Under the pieces are notes generated by a model. That model worked only from the letters and a program-made list of their open reading frames with translations. It ran no database searches and was not told where the DNA came from. A DNA stretch of 64,000 nt from Haliotis asinina (Eukaryota; Mollusca; Gastropoda; Lepetellida; Haliotidae): assembly GCF_037392515.1 (NCBI RefSeq), contig NC_090285.1, positions 7,012,501 to 7,076,500 of the forward strand, in the 5' to 3' direction. The position numbers and the translations under genes were made by a program. Shown in pieces: positions 11,936-24,239 of the stretch (its first letter is position 1; every line of letters begins with the position of its first letter).

Positions 11936-14520
11936 ACAGCATGGTGTACTAGGGAAGTAATCTGCTCCAGGATACAAATGACGAGACGAGATTGATGACT
12001 ATGTCTTCTGCCGAGGAAGTAGTTTTTCAGAGACCAACCCGACATCACAGCTGCCACGCTACGGGGGAATCAGTGTCGCCGAGCCGTCCCTTCAGTCCAG
12101 CAGACCGGCCAGATTACAACACCAGACAACTCGTCATTGCATCTCCCATTCATTGCAAATTTATGGTCGATGACATCCGGAGTTGTATGCTTCATAAATA
12201 GCTTTGATTCATCTATAATGCATTCGTAGTTGTTTTCTGCAGTTAGGACACTGTCAGATTTATAATAGGGATGCCATCGAGGAAGTAATTGGTCGACCTA
12301 ACTTTCAGTAGGATATAGTAATCACGGACATGCGATGGGTTGAACACGCTGTTCTGTAATTATTACGCTTGTACTAAAGCATAGGCAGAACCTAGAGGTA
12401 AAATGTCTGTTTCTCGTGTATGCATGTCTAGTCTGTGTCTACAGGATGCTGTTCCTGCTGTGTGTCTACAGTGTCTAGTCCTATTTCCTGGTGTACTGTG
12501 ATCCATCTGTGTCTAGAGGTACATGTGCCTAGTCTGTGTCTTGGTGTACTTTGTTTCGTCTGTGTGTAGAGGTACAGTGACTGCTGTGTTTTCTGTGTGC
12601 CTATGGGTACCTATGTGTAGTAATGTGTGCCTTCTTTGTCTAAAAATACCTGTGTCTATTCTGTATCTTCGAGTACTGTGTTCAGTTTGTGTCTAGAGGT
12701 ACAATGACCCCTGTGCGTCTATAGGTACCTGTGTGTAGCCTGTGTCTGGGAGTGTTGTGGTCCTCTGTGTCTGGAGGTATCTGTGTTTATTACATGTCTA
12801 CCCGTGTTTAGTGAGTCAGATTAACCGCTTCCGTAGGTGTCTAGGTATACCTGTCTTCAGTGGGTGTCTGAAGGCAACCTGTGCTCAGTCGGTTATGTTG
12901 TCACACAGGGTGAATCTTTGCAAGTACCTTGGTACCTCAAATAGGATAACGAATGCCAGGTCACAAAATCGCATGACAGGCACCTGCAGCTCGTAAACAT
13001 TCACTAATTTTTGCATCATATCTGATAACCAACAAGTCCAGAAGGTCGCTTTAATGTTAATGAGTTATTAAGATGTTTTTGGTCTAGGCTACCATCAGAT
13101 TTGCCTTATCGTTGGATCTTACTGTAGATGAGATGGTGATATTGCTAGAAAGCTACAGTATTGGCATTTTGAGTAGCAGCTGGATTCTCAGTGACCGGAA
13201 GTGTCCTGAATGGGCTGTGGTTTTTATCACGTGTTGAAGTATCTACAGTGAGAAGCAGTAACGGCCTCAGTCTCAACGACCGCTGTGTTGTTTCACTGAA
13301 CATCATCAGGCTGTTTTAAAGAGGCGTGTGGGATGAACCCAAATGAATGTTTCATTGCTATCTCCTGCATAAATGGTTAGCATGCGTGCCAGGAATACGT
13401 TCTTTTGCTTCTTGTAAGTCTCATGTAATCAGGGCGCTAGAAACAATTCCTCAGTAAACACACCATTAGAATTACCTTAACAGCAGGGGCTGGCACACGG
13501 AATACATTTCTAATGGAATCAAATCAGTTCTGAAAATGAGTGCTGTCATATCAAATATCAGGGATATGGTAATTGCACGTGTTTTGACAGCAACGGGCTC
13601 TGAACAAGATGTCTTCTTCAATTTGAAGTTCCCTACACTTCTATTGGACGCGATTGGAACCACAGTGACACCTGGGTGTAGGATTAGCGCAGCGGTATAG
13701 GTCGTGCACGTCGCCGAGAGTATCTGATATTTATCTCCACATTTAAATGCTCGATTCGCTAGATTATAACACTGTGTGATTTCTGCTGGTCATTGTTCAG
13801 GGACTTATGAAATTATGACACGGCTACAACCAGCGTGAATGTTCTCAAATAATACTGGCACGTCAACATATTACTGAAATGGTCCATCCTACGGTTTTAA
13901 AACCAACAACCTCTCCAGGAGCCATCTAATCGCCTCGAATACTGCTGTCGGCACTGTAGAACCTCACCGTCGACAGATGCGCCTCCCTGCATGATGGGGG
14001 TGCAGATTAACTGGGTCAGTTCAAGGGTGTCAACTCTCTCTCTTGAAAGGCATGCCCTTTCAGAAATATTAAGTACTGGTAAATAACTGACATGGGCAGT
14101 GATCGACGCCATCAGGTTGTAGTGACACTACCTGCTCACAAATAATTTATCAGGTTTATTGCATGTGAATATCTACTATCCACGCTGAGATATACCAGCC
14201 CGGATTATCTGCCGAAGTGACAAATATATGTAGACAGCAGATTTACACGGTGACATATAGCCAGCACGGTGCACTCCAGTGAAACATGTCTGATTTTCAA
14301 AGCAACACTAAATAACACGAGGCGCCTTAGCTGATTACATTGAACAGTTGACATTTAGCGACAAACTGCCCTACTAATTTATTTATATGATGTTTACGGG
14401 GATATTGGCTATTCTAGGGGTCTCTTTTGAGGCTAAAAAAGAACAAAGTGGCACGTGAATCTTATTGGTTACAGACCCTGAGAATTTAACTGTCAGCATC
14501 TTATTCTGTTAAACTTCGTA
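11936..14520. other. No gene recognised apart from degenerate repeats
   Basis: Between the 89-bp satellite and the four-unit repeat. Frames at 11992-12201 and 12742-12996 lack support. Upstream exons of the 14.8-kb gene should lie to the left but were not found. Confidence 0.45.
12420..12890. repeat. Degenerate repeat of gtgtctagaggtacctgtgt-like units
   Basis: Loosely repeated words (tgtgtctagaggtac, tgtgtctagtctgtgtct) recur every 35 to 50 bp. It is old and poorly preserved. No gene is supported. Confidence 0.65.
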
Positions 14521-14524
14521 TAGT

Positions 14525-14778
14525 GTGACTGATGTGTGGACATGGTACTGTACATGGATGGGGGACTAGAGTGAGGTATAGATGGTTACAGTAGCCGGTG
14601 TGTGGACATAGTTCTGTACATGGATGGGAAACTAGAGTGGAGTACAGATGGTTACATTAGCGGATGTGTGGACCTGGTGCTGTACATGATGGGAAACTAG
14701 AGTGAGGTACAAATAGTTACAGTGGGCGGTGTGTGGACATAGTGCTGTACATGGATTGATTGGGGACTAGAGTGGGTT
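14525..14778 (+). repeat. Four units of about 62 bp upstream of the terminal exon
   Basis: Units contain gtgtggacatagtgctgtac, atggatgggaaactagagtg and aggtacagatggttacagt. The last unit ends about 50 bp before the splice acceptor at 14833. Sequence is moderately diverged. Confidence 0.85.
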
Positions 14779-14833
14779 AAAGATATGCACTTATGAGAGT
14801 GATATTTTCTTACAGATTGATTGTCTTTTTCAG

Positions 14834-15890
14834 AGAGAAGAAGTATGAGGGATGGTTCAAGTCAGATATCGGCCGTCCACCTGGATCTCAGCAGAGCGAC
14901 AAGCCAGGGGTGAAAAGGTCCAGCCTTCCCCCGTCCCATGCATCTCCCCAGCACAGGTGGTTCTGCTCACAACGACCAAGTCACATCGCGGAAATGCAGC
15001 AATCCCGCCGTAGGTGCAACCCAGGCCCTTCGAACTTCCGGAAACAGATGTCCGAGGACCTTGACATGCTGTATTTACCCGCCCTTGATACCTTTCAGGA
15101 GGAACCGTGCACACCCCAGGTCGAAGTCACTTTGAAAAAAGATGTTGAGTGTCAGACCGAACTGCTCAATGGGTGTGGTTTACGACACAGGGCCTCGACC
15201 GATAGTTCTGACTATGGTGGACATAAAAAGGTCCTGGCGTGTTCCCCCCGCTGTTACTCCCCTATAGTGCATCACTTTGACAACAACCCCAAGACTCATG
15301 AACACTGGCCCCTACTGGGGCTTTACTCCGACGAGGAAGAGGGTGCTGGAAAAGGAGAGGACAAAGAGGAAGATGTGGTGGATAAAGGCAGCGACTCAGA
15401 TCTTAGTTATTTAGAGGACATGCAGTGTCTTGAAGCAGCAGTGCATGGTGTAGACTACAAACACAAGAAAGACTCTCCTGCCAAACGTTTAATGTCTGCC
15501 ACTCCCACAGAACTCCATTCCCATTCCCCCTTGTCCACCCCTCGTGATAAACTTTCTCCTTTCTGTGTCTCCCCCGGGTCCCCCAACCAGCCTTCCACAA
15601 TCTCCGCCAACGGTCCCCCCAGCCTCTCTGCCCCCTGTGCCTCCAACGTCACCCGTCCTGGGTTCAGCGCTTTCAGCAGCCAGGACTCCATCTCCGGGGG
15701 TGATGGGACATTCCACAGCCTCCTGAGTCTAACCGGCAGCATAGCGTCCGCTCGCACCCCCGAGGAGGTGTCTGTATTTTCGCTGTCCCCTCTGGACACG
15801 GAAGAGAGACGTATGTTAGACTTCCAGCAGTATCTCCAAACCAGGGGACTCAAATTGGACATGTCGTCAGTACAGACAAGTGACTTATGA
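14834..15890 (+). CDS. 3'-terminal coding exon of an unrecognised gene
   Basis: A long open frame ends in TGA at 15888-15890. A pyrimidine-rich tract with cag at 14831-14833 gives a good acceptor; a second possible acceptor, cttacag, ends at 14815. The frame runs about 352 codons from EKKYEGWFKSDIG. The protein is hydrophilic, without membrane segments or a domain I recognise. It has an acidic patch (SDEEEGAGKGEDKEEDVV) near residue 180, serine/proline-rich low complexity from about 200 to 300, a more conserved-looking tail (LSPLDTEERRMLDFQQYLQ) and the C terminus VQTSDL. Its last three residues, S-D-L, fit a class I PDZ ligand ([ST]-x-hydrophobic). GC is clearly higher than in the flanks, and the codon pattern supports coding. 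Upstream exons were not found. This looks like the disordered tail of a scaffold or cytoskeletal protein; that is inference. Confidence 0.75.
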
Positions 15891-16330
15891 CGTCACATGT
15901 ACTAGGTCATATCTCTTAGCTACTTATCCAGAATCCACGTTAAGCCATCTCATGAGCTTGGTCCTGTTTGTGAACATATACACTTCACTTTCCTCACAAC
16001 ACTGCACGGACTAGGTCTTGTCTGTCAACATTTTCCCATCATCAACGTCATGACGTTTCCATCATCCACGTTATGATGTTTCCATCATATGAGTCATGAC
16101 GTTTCCATTGTGACGTCACCTTCATCCACATTATGACGTTTCCATCATATAAGCCACGACGTTTCCATTATGACGTCACCACCACCCACGTCATGATGTT
16201 TCCATTATGGTGTCACCACCATCCACGTTGTGACGTCACCGTCATCCACCTTTTGAGGTTTCCATCACCCACGTTATGACGTTTCCATTATGACGCCACT
16301 ATCATCTACGTTATGATAAGCTCGTGCTTG
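15891..16330 (+). promoter_or_regulatory. Probable 3' UTR with degenerate TGACGT repeats
   Basis: Follows the stop codon of the plus-strand terminal exon. From about 16030 it consists of degenerate units of roughly 25 to 30 bp containing tgacgtttccat and catccacgt. The full palindrome TGACGTCA occurs at 15888-15895 (overlapping the stop), 16111-16118, 16171-16178 and 16231-16238. A candidate polyadenylation signal AATAAA is at 16708-16713. The transcript end is not otherwise marked. Confidence 0.45.
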
Positions 16331-16339
16331 TCAAGACAT

Positions 16340-18490
16340 AAACTTTACCGTCGTTATGGCATCACATGAACTGGGTCTTGTACGTCAGCACAATCCTACC
16401 ATTCACGAAATTACATCACATGTTTGTGTCTGTCAATACACAAATTATGTCCTAATTTTAATTTTCTTACACATGCCATATATCAAACGTGGCCCTGTGA
16501 ACGTTCAACACAACACTGTCTAAACATCGAGGAGACGTCTATGGATATACATCTGATAATATGAGCGGCGTTTCGTTGTTGCTACTAACACCGTTACCAG
16601 TCAGCTTCTAAATGCCACTCAGACAGACATGAGCACACACATAAGTCCTCCCATCACTACAAACACACACACGCACATACGCTAAACCAACATATTCATA
16701 TCACCAAAATAAACGTACAAACACCTACATGCAAACACGAAACACATACATAGCTCACTCTTCCTGACATGTCCCTTACTCGAAAGACGGTGCAGCCCTC
16801 CTTATACAGCAGGCTGTCAACAATGACAACACGTGAATGGCTACGGGGAACAACATGGGCATGTTTCGTGGCACATAAAGTGTTCTTGATGCAGACAAAG
16901 GTTCACTAGACGCCGAAATGTGAAACATTTACTTATGGTTATTGAATGACGTGAACTGACATTTGACTACTTCACGAGTCGCCGGTCGTTCCACCATGTG
17001 ACCTTGGGGGCGCACCCATCCTCTGAAGGCAGTTGTTAGCGATATTCAGGTTTATAGTGTGTCTCATCTATTATCGTGTTATCGGAAAACTAGCTTAAAG
17101 CTACAGATGTACTGATGTAGACCGTGCAGGTGCTGTTGGACTTGTAGCTGTTGTTATTAGCATATGCAGAGATAGAGAGAGAAATAGACAGAGAATAGAC
17201 AGCAGCAGCAGCAGCAGCAGCAGCAGCAAAAGGGAACCACTTCTACATCATCATCTCAAGAGGTATTAAGATGGAACGAGTGGTGAATCTGTGACTTTGT
17301 TTTGTGTAACTCGTCATTCATCCTGCACGTAACATGTTCAATCCGCCGATGACGTCAAGGGACACTTGCTGTCAGCGTATGACGCCATGTGTTCCGAACA
17401 CTCCATATCTATTCATGGTCCACAAGTGAGATCTTGCCAGTCATTATCATGTCACTTTAGTCACACTTGTGTCGCACAGACCTCCCCACGTTATCGCATG
17501 CATACTGGCGTTTGTGTTCAAGTGAACTCACTCGGAAACCGTCAAAGTCTATTATGTGCCAGTTTGTTCGTCTTCATGTGTTCCGTGTCAAATGAAACGA
17601 CGTATTAAAGATGGCCGTTTTACTTCAGTATACAGTGGAAACTCTCAAAACCGGCATCTGTCCAATCCGACAAGGTGTCAGCATCAGCATAAAATCTCAG
17701 TCCCGTCTGTGGTTTGAACACTAATCATCAGTTCTACAATCCGGCACGTTGTCTAAACTGGATTATTTCTTCAGTCCCGATGAGTGCCGGTTTTCACAGC
17801 TTCTCTTGTAGATTTACATCATGGTGTGGTCTTAGACTATACTCAAATGGGCAGAATTCCTGCAGTGGCAGCTATTGTAGTTACTCTCAGATCTTGACCA
17901 GAGACTATCCTTTAACATATGGGACCACATAGATACATGTTTGTGATATTTGACTTCCTCAAATATCTTAAAAGCCTACCACCCTCTCATATTTCCTGGC
18001 ATATAGCAGCGTAACGCCACCCCCGTGCAGGTATCCAAAGGCGACTGTTGGCTGCTCCCAACTGTTTTATTTGCGGACACTGTAAACATTCCAGCGTATA
18101 CACAAGCTACAGTTCTAGTTTTTACTGTGTAGAATGTATACACGATTCTACACAGCTTCTGTCAGGAGCCTAATTCTACGATAAAATATGAAATGTGTGT
18201 GATATACGTTTTACATCAGACAAGGCTAAGTTGTGGACGACCAAGCCATTTTATTCAATTCTACACATTAAACTGTTTGACTGTTAAGTAAGGTTATGAC
18301 GGGGAAAAACAGAAGTATATACCTTATGAAATGGGTAATGTTTCAATGATTCTGTGTTTGTTATCATGTTATTATACATATGTTTTGTACCATACTTTTA
18401 TTTTCAACCTAGCAACAGTTTGATGTTGGTTATTTATTTCCATAAAATGCAGTTTTAAATGTATACTTTCTTTTGAAGTGTATGATGACT
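16340..18490. other. No gene recognised
   Basis: Contains the candidate polyadenylation signal at 16708, CA-rich stretches, the CAG run at 17199 and short unsupported frames. Confidence 0.45.
17199..17227. repeat. (CAG)n microsatellite
   Basis: Nine CAG units following a short purine-rich (GA-rich) stretch. Not in an open frame I can support. Confidence 0.95.
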
Positions 18491-18499
18491 GACATTATA

Positions 18500-18934
18500 C
18501 AGGCTCGTGCAAAAAGTCATTTCCATACATTTACATGGATGAATTGAGTTTAGGATGGATCTTTGTAAAGATTGACAGACAAATTTGAAATCATGTCTGC
18601 CCTGCGCACATAATTCCAGTTTCGACCACTATTTAGTTACTGCCATCATATTTATCAACTTACTTATAGCACCACAATGTACAAGCCCTTAGGCCGCCAT
18701 GTTTAAGGACTCCACGGCATTGTACACATGTTGATAAAATTGTTGCCACTAGATAGATAAGCAACTAAAAATTAAACAGAAATTATGTGATTGTACGTAA
18801 GATAATTCCTCACAAAATGTGCAAAACTTGACTTGGATTTTACGAATTCATGAAAATTACTTATGCTAAACTAAATTAACATGTAAGTCTATTGAAATTA
18901 CGTCAACTGTCAGAATATTTTTTGCACAGGTCTG
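18500..18934. mobile_element. MITE-like element with TA target sites
   Basis: The left end reads caggctcgtgcaaaaagtca and the right end, read inward, starts cagacctgtgcaaaaaatat. This gives terminal inverted repeats of about 16 bp with a few mismatches. TA flanks both sides (18498-18499 and 18935-18936). The 435-bp interior is AT-rich and non-coding, as expected for a non-autonomous Tc1/mariner derivative. Confidence 0.72.
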
Positions 18935-19498
18935 TAGCTGTAGAACTCCAGACGTATGTCATATTTTTACATAGGTGAGCTCCAGAGCGACCACACATTT
19001 TTGTGGAATATGTATATCTTGTTTGTATTGTTTTGATGGCAACTACCATGACAAAGGCGTATTTTATATGCAGAAATACTTGACCTGTGTTGCACTTCTA
19101 GTGACCGTTTAACACGTCTTTTGTACAAGTGTTTAGTGTTCCTGTATGATCTTTGTGAATGGATGTGCCATTGTTTTTCATGTATGTTAAAAACGATTAA
19201 TGAAAATGTGGACACATTGAATCTATGTCTAAACCTGTGGCCTGTCAAGGTTATTTGATGGTTTAAGAATAAAGAAACTTTAATATTGTTCATATGGTGT
19301 TGATAGAGTACGTATACTATACTATTTTGAAGAAATATCTCACGACGTCTTGATTCACCAAGGTCTCTATCTCAAATCGTTCTTAGCGTTACGACATTCG
19401 TAAGCCTGTGGTAAACTATAGAGTTAACATAACATTACGAATGCTTTGTGGATCTGGGCCTAGAGTTTTGAAGCTGTCTTAGCGCTAAGGTGGTCGTA

Positions 19499-19632
19499 AG
19501 TGGCATGGGTGAGGTGTCGTGGTGGGGAGACACAGAAATTGGTTTCACACTTTATACCCATGTAGGGAATCGAACCATGGCCTTCCGGGTGATGAGCAAA
19601 CGCTTTAACCACTAAGCTACTCCTTCGCCACC
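19499..19632 (-). mobile_element. SINE (type 1), tRNA-like head
   Basis: Read on the minus strand: agtagcttagtggttaaagc (box A), gtttgctcatcacccggaag, a box B variant ggttcgattccctacatggg and then tataaagtgtgaaaccaatt. The 3' end is cut short. No true tRNA gene is present. Confidence 0.8.
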
Positions 19633-19639
19633 TTAATCA

Positions 19640-20930
19640 GACGATGGTAATTGCATTCGACTTCCAAATACCTATAAAGACATATGCAAGCAACGCTGCA
19701 GTGAAAGAATATGTCATCAGTGGTATACGTAGCTAACTCATTTACAGTGCTTCAGATACAACTACAAGTTTTACCAAATGAGTCACAGTGATACAGCTAC
19801 GATGTTGCTTAAAGGGATATATACCCACGACACTGCCGAAGACGATGCAATGATTTTGTCGTCTTACTTCTAACAAACCTGTAAAATTTTTGATAATAGC
19901 GTAAGCCCGCATCGCCTCACAAAAGTTCATGTGTGTTCTTTTTTCAACGTCTCCGGAGTCAGCACCGCAAGAAGCTGCGGTACCAATGTCTGGGGGAGCT
20001 GGTCTTGGAGTGATATCCCTGCGAGCGCTAACAACGCAACGTCATCTAACGTTTAAGTCAATTACAGTTGCTCTAATATTGCCTAGGGAGCTGGGGAAAG
20101 AAAACCGTCGCCATTACCAAATCTAAGACGGTATTACTGACCGGTTTAAATTAACGGAGAAAAGTGTATCGGCACTTTAAGACGTTATTTGATAATAACG
20201 GTGACTGAGGGGAATAAGACGCATTAACAGATGAAGAGGAGGAAAGGGTGAAAATCGGATCAGAATTAAACATGTTCTTTGAACAAATTCTTCTGTTGTT
20301 ATATTTCTTGTGTTATGAACGAATATGGCATCAAGGAACACAGAATCGTTAATTTCTTGTGTGTGAATGAATTTGTTTTCTTGATCACGAGTGTTCTTAT
20401 AACCATCACAGAGCGTTGTCGTAGAGGAATTCAGACACACTTCTTATAACGTTCAATTCTTCTAGATATTGGAGTTAAATTGAATTAAGTATTTCATTTT
20501 GCTTGGCCGAATCTACTGATAACCACTGTCAATGTGTGATACGTATTCACGCTTCGATGGAGTCAGTGTTATGAATTTCTTTATGTCAGCTGATTCGCTG
20601 ATTCTACAGCGTGTAGTTCCACCTTTGAGCCATGTGAGAGTCAGGACTGAAGGTGCCAAGGGACCAATCAGTAGTTGAATTGAACATTATCGATCCGTTG
20701 TGCTGCTAAATTAGCCGTTAAAATAACCACAGTTAAATTCTCCACACCTCCCGGGCCCCCCTTCAGTGGAGCCACATTAATCGTCAGCTTCACTGATGCC
20801 GTCAAATGGTCCACTATGTCGTATCTTGGACTGTCACATGCCTAATGATTGATGTGATTCCACGTGGTGGATTACACTTGCATCCTCGGGGCAATAACTT
20901 TATACTGGGCTACAGTACTAACAGGTCATG
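19640..20930. other. No gene recognised
   Basis: Frames at 19742-20440 are short and without family features. Confidence 0.45.
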
Positions 20931-20934
20931 TTTA

Positions 20935-22010
20935 CACTTGCTTGAAATATACAGAGATCATGTTTGCACATTGTTGCATTGCACACATGGGTCGAGTTTG
21001 TTCTATGTTGTAATACATACAGAGAGGATGCATTTGTACATTGTTGCATTGCACACTGAGGTCGTGTTTGCTCTGTGTTGTAATATGTACAGAGATTGTG
21101 TTTTCACTGTGTTACAATACACACTGAGGTCGTGTTTGCTCTGTGTTGTAATATGTACACAGATTGTGTTTTCACTGTTTTACAATACACACTGAGGTCG
21201 TGTTTGCTCTGTGTTGTAATATGCACAGAGATTGTGTTTTCACTGTGTTACAATACACACTGAGGTCGTGTTTGCTCTGTGTTGTAATATGCACAGATAT
21301 TGTGTTTTCACTGTTACAATACACACTGAGGTCGTGTTTGCTCTGTGTTGTAATATGTACAGATATTGTGTTTTCACTGTTGTTACAATACACACTGAGG
21401 TCGTGTTTGCTCTGTGTTGTAATATGTACAGATATTGTGTTTTCACTGTATTACAATACACACTGAGGTCGTGTTTGTACTGTGTTACAATACACACAGA
21501 GGTCGTGTTTTCACTGTGTTACAATACACACAGAGGTCGTGTTTGTACTGTGTTACAATACACACAGAAGTCGTGTTTGCACTTTTACAATAATACGCAA
21601 GAAGGTAGTGTTTGCACTTTGATGCAATATACTCGCACAGGTCGTGTTAGTAAAGTGTTACCATACACAAAGTGGTCGTGCCTTCAATATGTTACAATAC
21701 ACACAGAGGTCGTGTTTGTACTGTGTTACAATGCACACAGAGGTCGTTTTTGTACTGTGTTTCAATACGCAAAGAAGCCATGTTTGTACTGTGTTTCAAT
21801 ACACACTGAGGTCGTGTTTGCACTGTGTTACAATACACGCAAAGGTCGTGTTTGTACTGTGTTACAATGCACACAGAGGTCTTGTTTCCATGATGTTTCC
21901 TACAGAGGTTGTGTTCGCGCTGTGTCATGGTATACACAGAGGCAGTTTTTGCACTGTGTTCAATGAACACATAGAGGCATTGTCAGTGCTATGCTTTCTA
22001 CACGTAAAAG
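20935..22010. repeat. 34-bp array organised as 68-bp dimers
   Basis: Half-unit A is gttacaatacacactgaggt, cgtgtttgctctgt. Half-unit B is gttgtaatatgtacagatat, tgtgttttcactgt. Dimers are regular at 21,050-21,480; the array then runs as single A-type units with increasing divergence up to about 22,010. It leaves long reading frames open on both strands. Confidence 0.93.
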
Positions 22011-23510
22011 TGATGACAACATTATATGACAACACACATGGGGATTATGTCAACACTGTGCAGACGGAGGCAGTGTTCAATACTGTGCAGCATCATACTG
22101 CATGTGGCAATGTTCAGCACTGTGCAACATCACACTGTATATGGCAATGTTGAACACTGTGCAACACCATTTACAAAGACAACGTTTAACAGTGTTTGAC
22201 ATTATACACAGAAAGTATTGTTCAACTATATGAGCTATGTTGCACACATGAAGGTGATACTGAACTACTGACACTACGGACACAGGTAGAGGCCTGCATT
22301 GTTTTGCACTCAATAGTATCAAATGCAGTTTTAATGTCAAATTACAAAATGTTTTAATGATTTACACAATGCACGTCTGGACACAAGGTTTCTCTTCCTC
22401 CTACACGATGTTACACAAGAAAGTAACGTTTCACATTTCATGAACACAGACTTTTACGTTACATGTATGTCACAAAAAGTATCGACGCTTTAAAGCGCCA
22501 AATGTCACACATATGGATCTTGTTTGAAACTGTTTCGCGAGTATCATACACACAGTTTAAGATGACCCCAAGAGCCCTTATATTTAAATATGGAAAATAA
22601 CATGAATAGTCAGCATGAAATAGGGTTGGGACGGGACCAAATTGTCTACCCGGGGACCCCACCCTCATTACCCTACCTGGACACCCGTTATGTCTTTTCC
22701 TGACACCAAATTTGCAGGAAATGGCAATATATTCATCCGCTCGGACGCTAAAATTGCTAGTTTTTCAATTGCTTAACCATGTATTATATTAAAAGGAAAT
22801 GATTGTAAATCATGTCTACATCTTCAAATACAATACAACTTTTTAATCACGAAAAAGTAAACTATTAAAGTGTTTGATCTGTTAAACACATGATCATAAC
22901 GGATCCGGGTGTTGAGACGGGTAACTTATTACCCACCCGACCCGAATACCCATGTTACCCGTCCCAGTACCATAATATTATGCTGGTCTGCAGTGGCATA
23001 ACTGAGAAAGTACAAAACTCTGTCGTGACAATTAATATTATATATCTCTGCGTTAATGTGTGCATGTGTGTGCATGTGTGTGCATGTATGTGCATTTGTG
23101 TGTGTGTGTGTGTGTGTGTGGTAGAGCGCATATAAGTGTAAGCGTGTGCGTATGTGCGTGTGTTGTGTGGGAGCACACTCTGTTTCCTTCTCTGTGTCTC
23201 ATCTGTGCCTCGCAGTAGTCTTGCCGTAATGCTGTAATCCATCTAGCACTGACAGTGTGGAAACTGCCGAAACTGGTACCACTGTGTGGAGCCGCACGGT
23301 GCGCGCCATGTGAAGAGTTGAGATAAGACCCGGGGTGTAAGATGTAGAGAGTAATATCTCTGTGAGACGATGTTGCTGGGCTCTACATGGATTATTGTGA
23401 AGGTCTAATCATATAAACCGCTTTGAGGTCACTATGTTCCACATTCCCGGTCTAGATAGAATCTCCCATCGCTCCAGTTTACAGAGTAATCGCCTCAGGT
23501 AAATGCAATA
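22010..23510. other. Decaying repeat tail and unannotated sequence
   Basis: At 22,060-22,180 about three units of roughly 42 bp (gcaacatcacactgtatatg, gcaatgttgaacactgt). At 22,620-22,970 there are words built on acccgacccgaatacccatg and gggacgggacc, resembling those at 55,280-55,690; these are perhaps a dispersed repeat. No gene. Confidence 0.45.
23061..23121. repeat. (TG)n / tgtgcatg microsatellite
   Basis: gtgtgtgcatg units pass into a pure TG run; a minus-strand histidine/threonine frame through it is an artefact. Confidence 0.95.
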
Positions 23511-23511
23511 C

Positions 23512-24201
23512 TTAACGCACATCACGTATCCCTGTGTGACACGGCGTCTCCATGATAGGAGGAAGAAGGTGTGGAGTGACACTTCTCCTTCCTTGTAAGG
23601 TCGTGTCTGCCGTCAGGCTGTTCTGTCGACTCAGTGACCAAGGTGAACGAGAGCTGTCTCTTGGCGTGTCCACTTCGTCATCGCTATCGTCATCTTCTTC
23701 CTCGTCATCTTCATCGTCAGACTTGTAGCGGTTCTTCCTCCGGACAATACGCATGAGGTATTGATTAAGATCGCTGGCTCCTTTTTGAAAGCTTGCCCTT
23801 TGTCTGTTCAAGTCGCTATAGGTCACACATTCCATCTCGGGTTCCTTCTCGGGGCATGTCTTGACATCAATAGGAGGAAGCTGCAGGTTCATGCGTTCGA
23901 CCCGATCGCCAGAGAAATCAAACTTGCGAGCCCGGCGCCGGCTGTTTCTCTGCTCAATCATCTTGTCTTGACAGACACGCGTGTATTTCCTGAGCTCCTG
24001 TCCACTAAGGTCGTCGCTGGTGTAGTCGGCGGCACGCCGTAGTCTCTTGTATCTGTCAAGGTCGTAGATGATCCCCAGACGCTGCCGCGTGATGTCCTTG
24101 AGCTCAATGTGCCAGCGCCGCTCTATGTCGACGAGTTCTAGTTCGAGCTGCCTCTGCCGCCGAATGTTCTTTACAGACGCATTCATCCAACTCGACTCCA
24201 T
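23512..24201 (-). CDS. Unrecognised charged coiled-coil/acidic protein, single open frame
   Basis: Open frame of 229 codons from the ATG at 24201 to TAA at 23512. The first half is strongly charged and helix-prone, with regular hydrophobic spacing (RQRQLELELVDIERRWHIEL, then DITRQRLGIIYDLDRYKRL), suggesting a coiled coil or helical hairpin. A basic patch follows (RNSRRRARKFDF). Around residue 160 there is an acidic run (SDDEDDEEEDDDSDDEVD). The tail is serine/proline-rich and ends near HTGIRDVR. There is no signal peptide, membrane helix or known domain. The frame stays open upstream for 12 more codons, so this ATG could be internal to an exon, but no convincing acceptor is seen. GC and codon use stand out from the AT-rich flanks. 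Function unknown. Confidence 0.65.
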   Translation of the reverse strand: MESSWMNASVKNIRRQRQLELELVDIERRWHIELKDITRQRLGIIYDLDRYKRLRRAADYTSDDLSGQELRKYTRVCQDKMIEQRNSRRRARKFDFSGDRVERMNLQLPPIDVKTCPEKEPEMECVTYSDLNRQRASFQKGASDLNQYLMRIVRRKNRYKSDDEDDEEEDDDSDDEVDTPRDSSRSPWSLSRQNSLTADTTLQGRRSVTPHLLPPIMETPCHTGIRDVR

Positions 24202-24239
24202 GTCCACCTGTTCGTTGAGTTCTCGAAGTTATCTTTTCG

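Noticed and set aside
13676..13760. tRNA-like stretch (ttagcgcagcggtataggtc)
   Set aside because: No box B and no SINE tail; only a box A-like match.
21232..22153. Long plus-strand ORFs with Cys/Val/Tyr-rich repeats
   Set aside because: They run entirely through the 34-bp array; no start context, no flanking exon, and other frames are open too.
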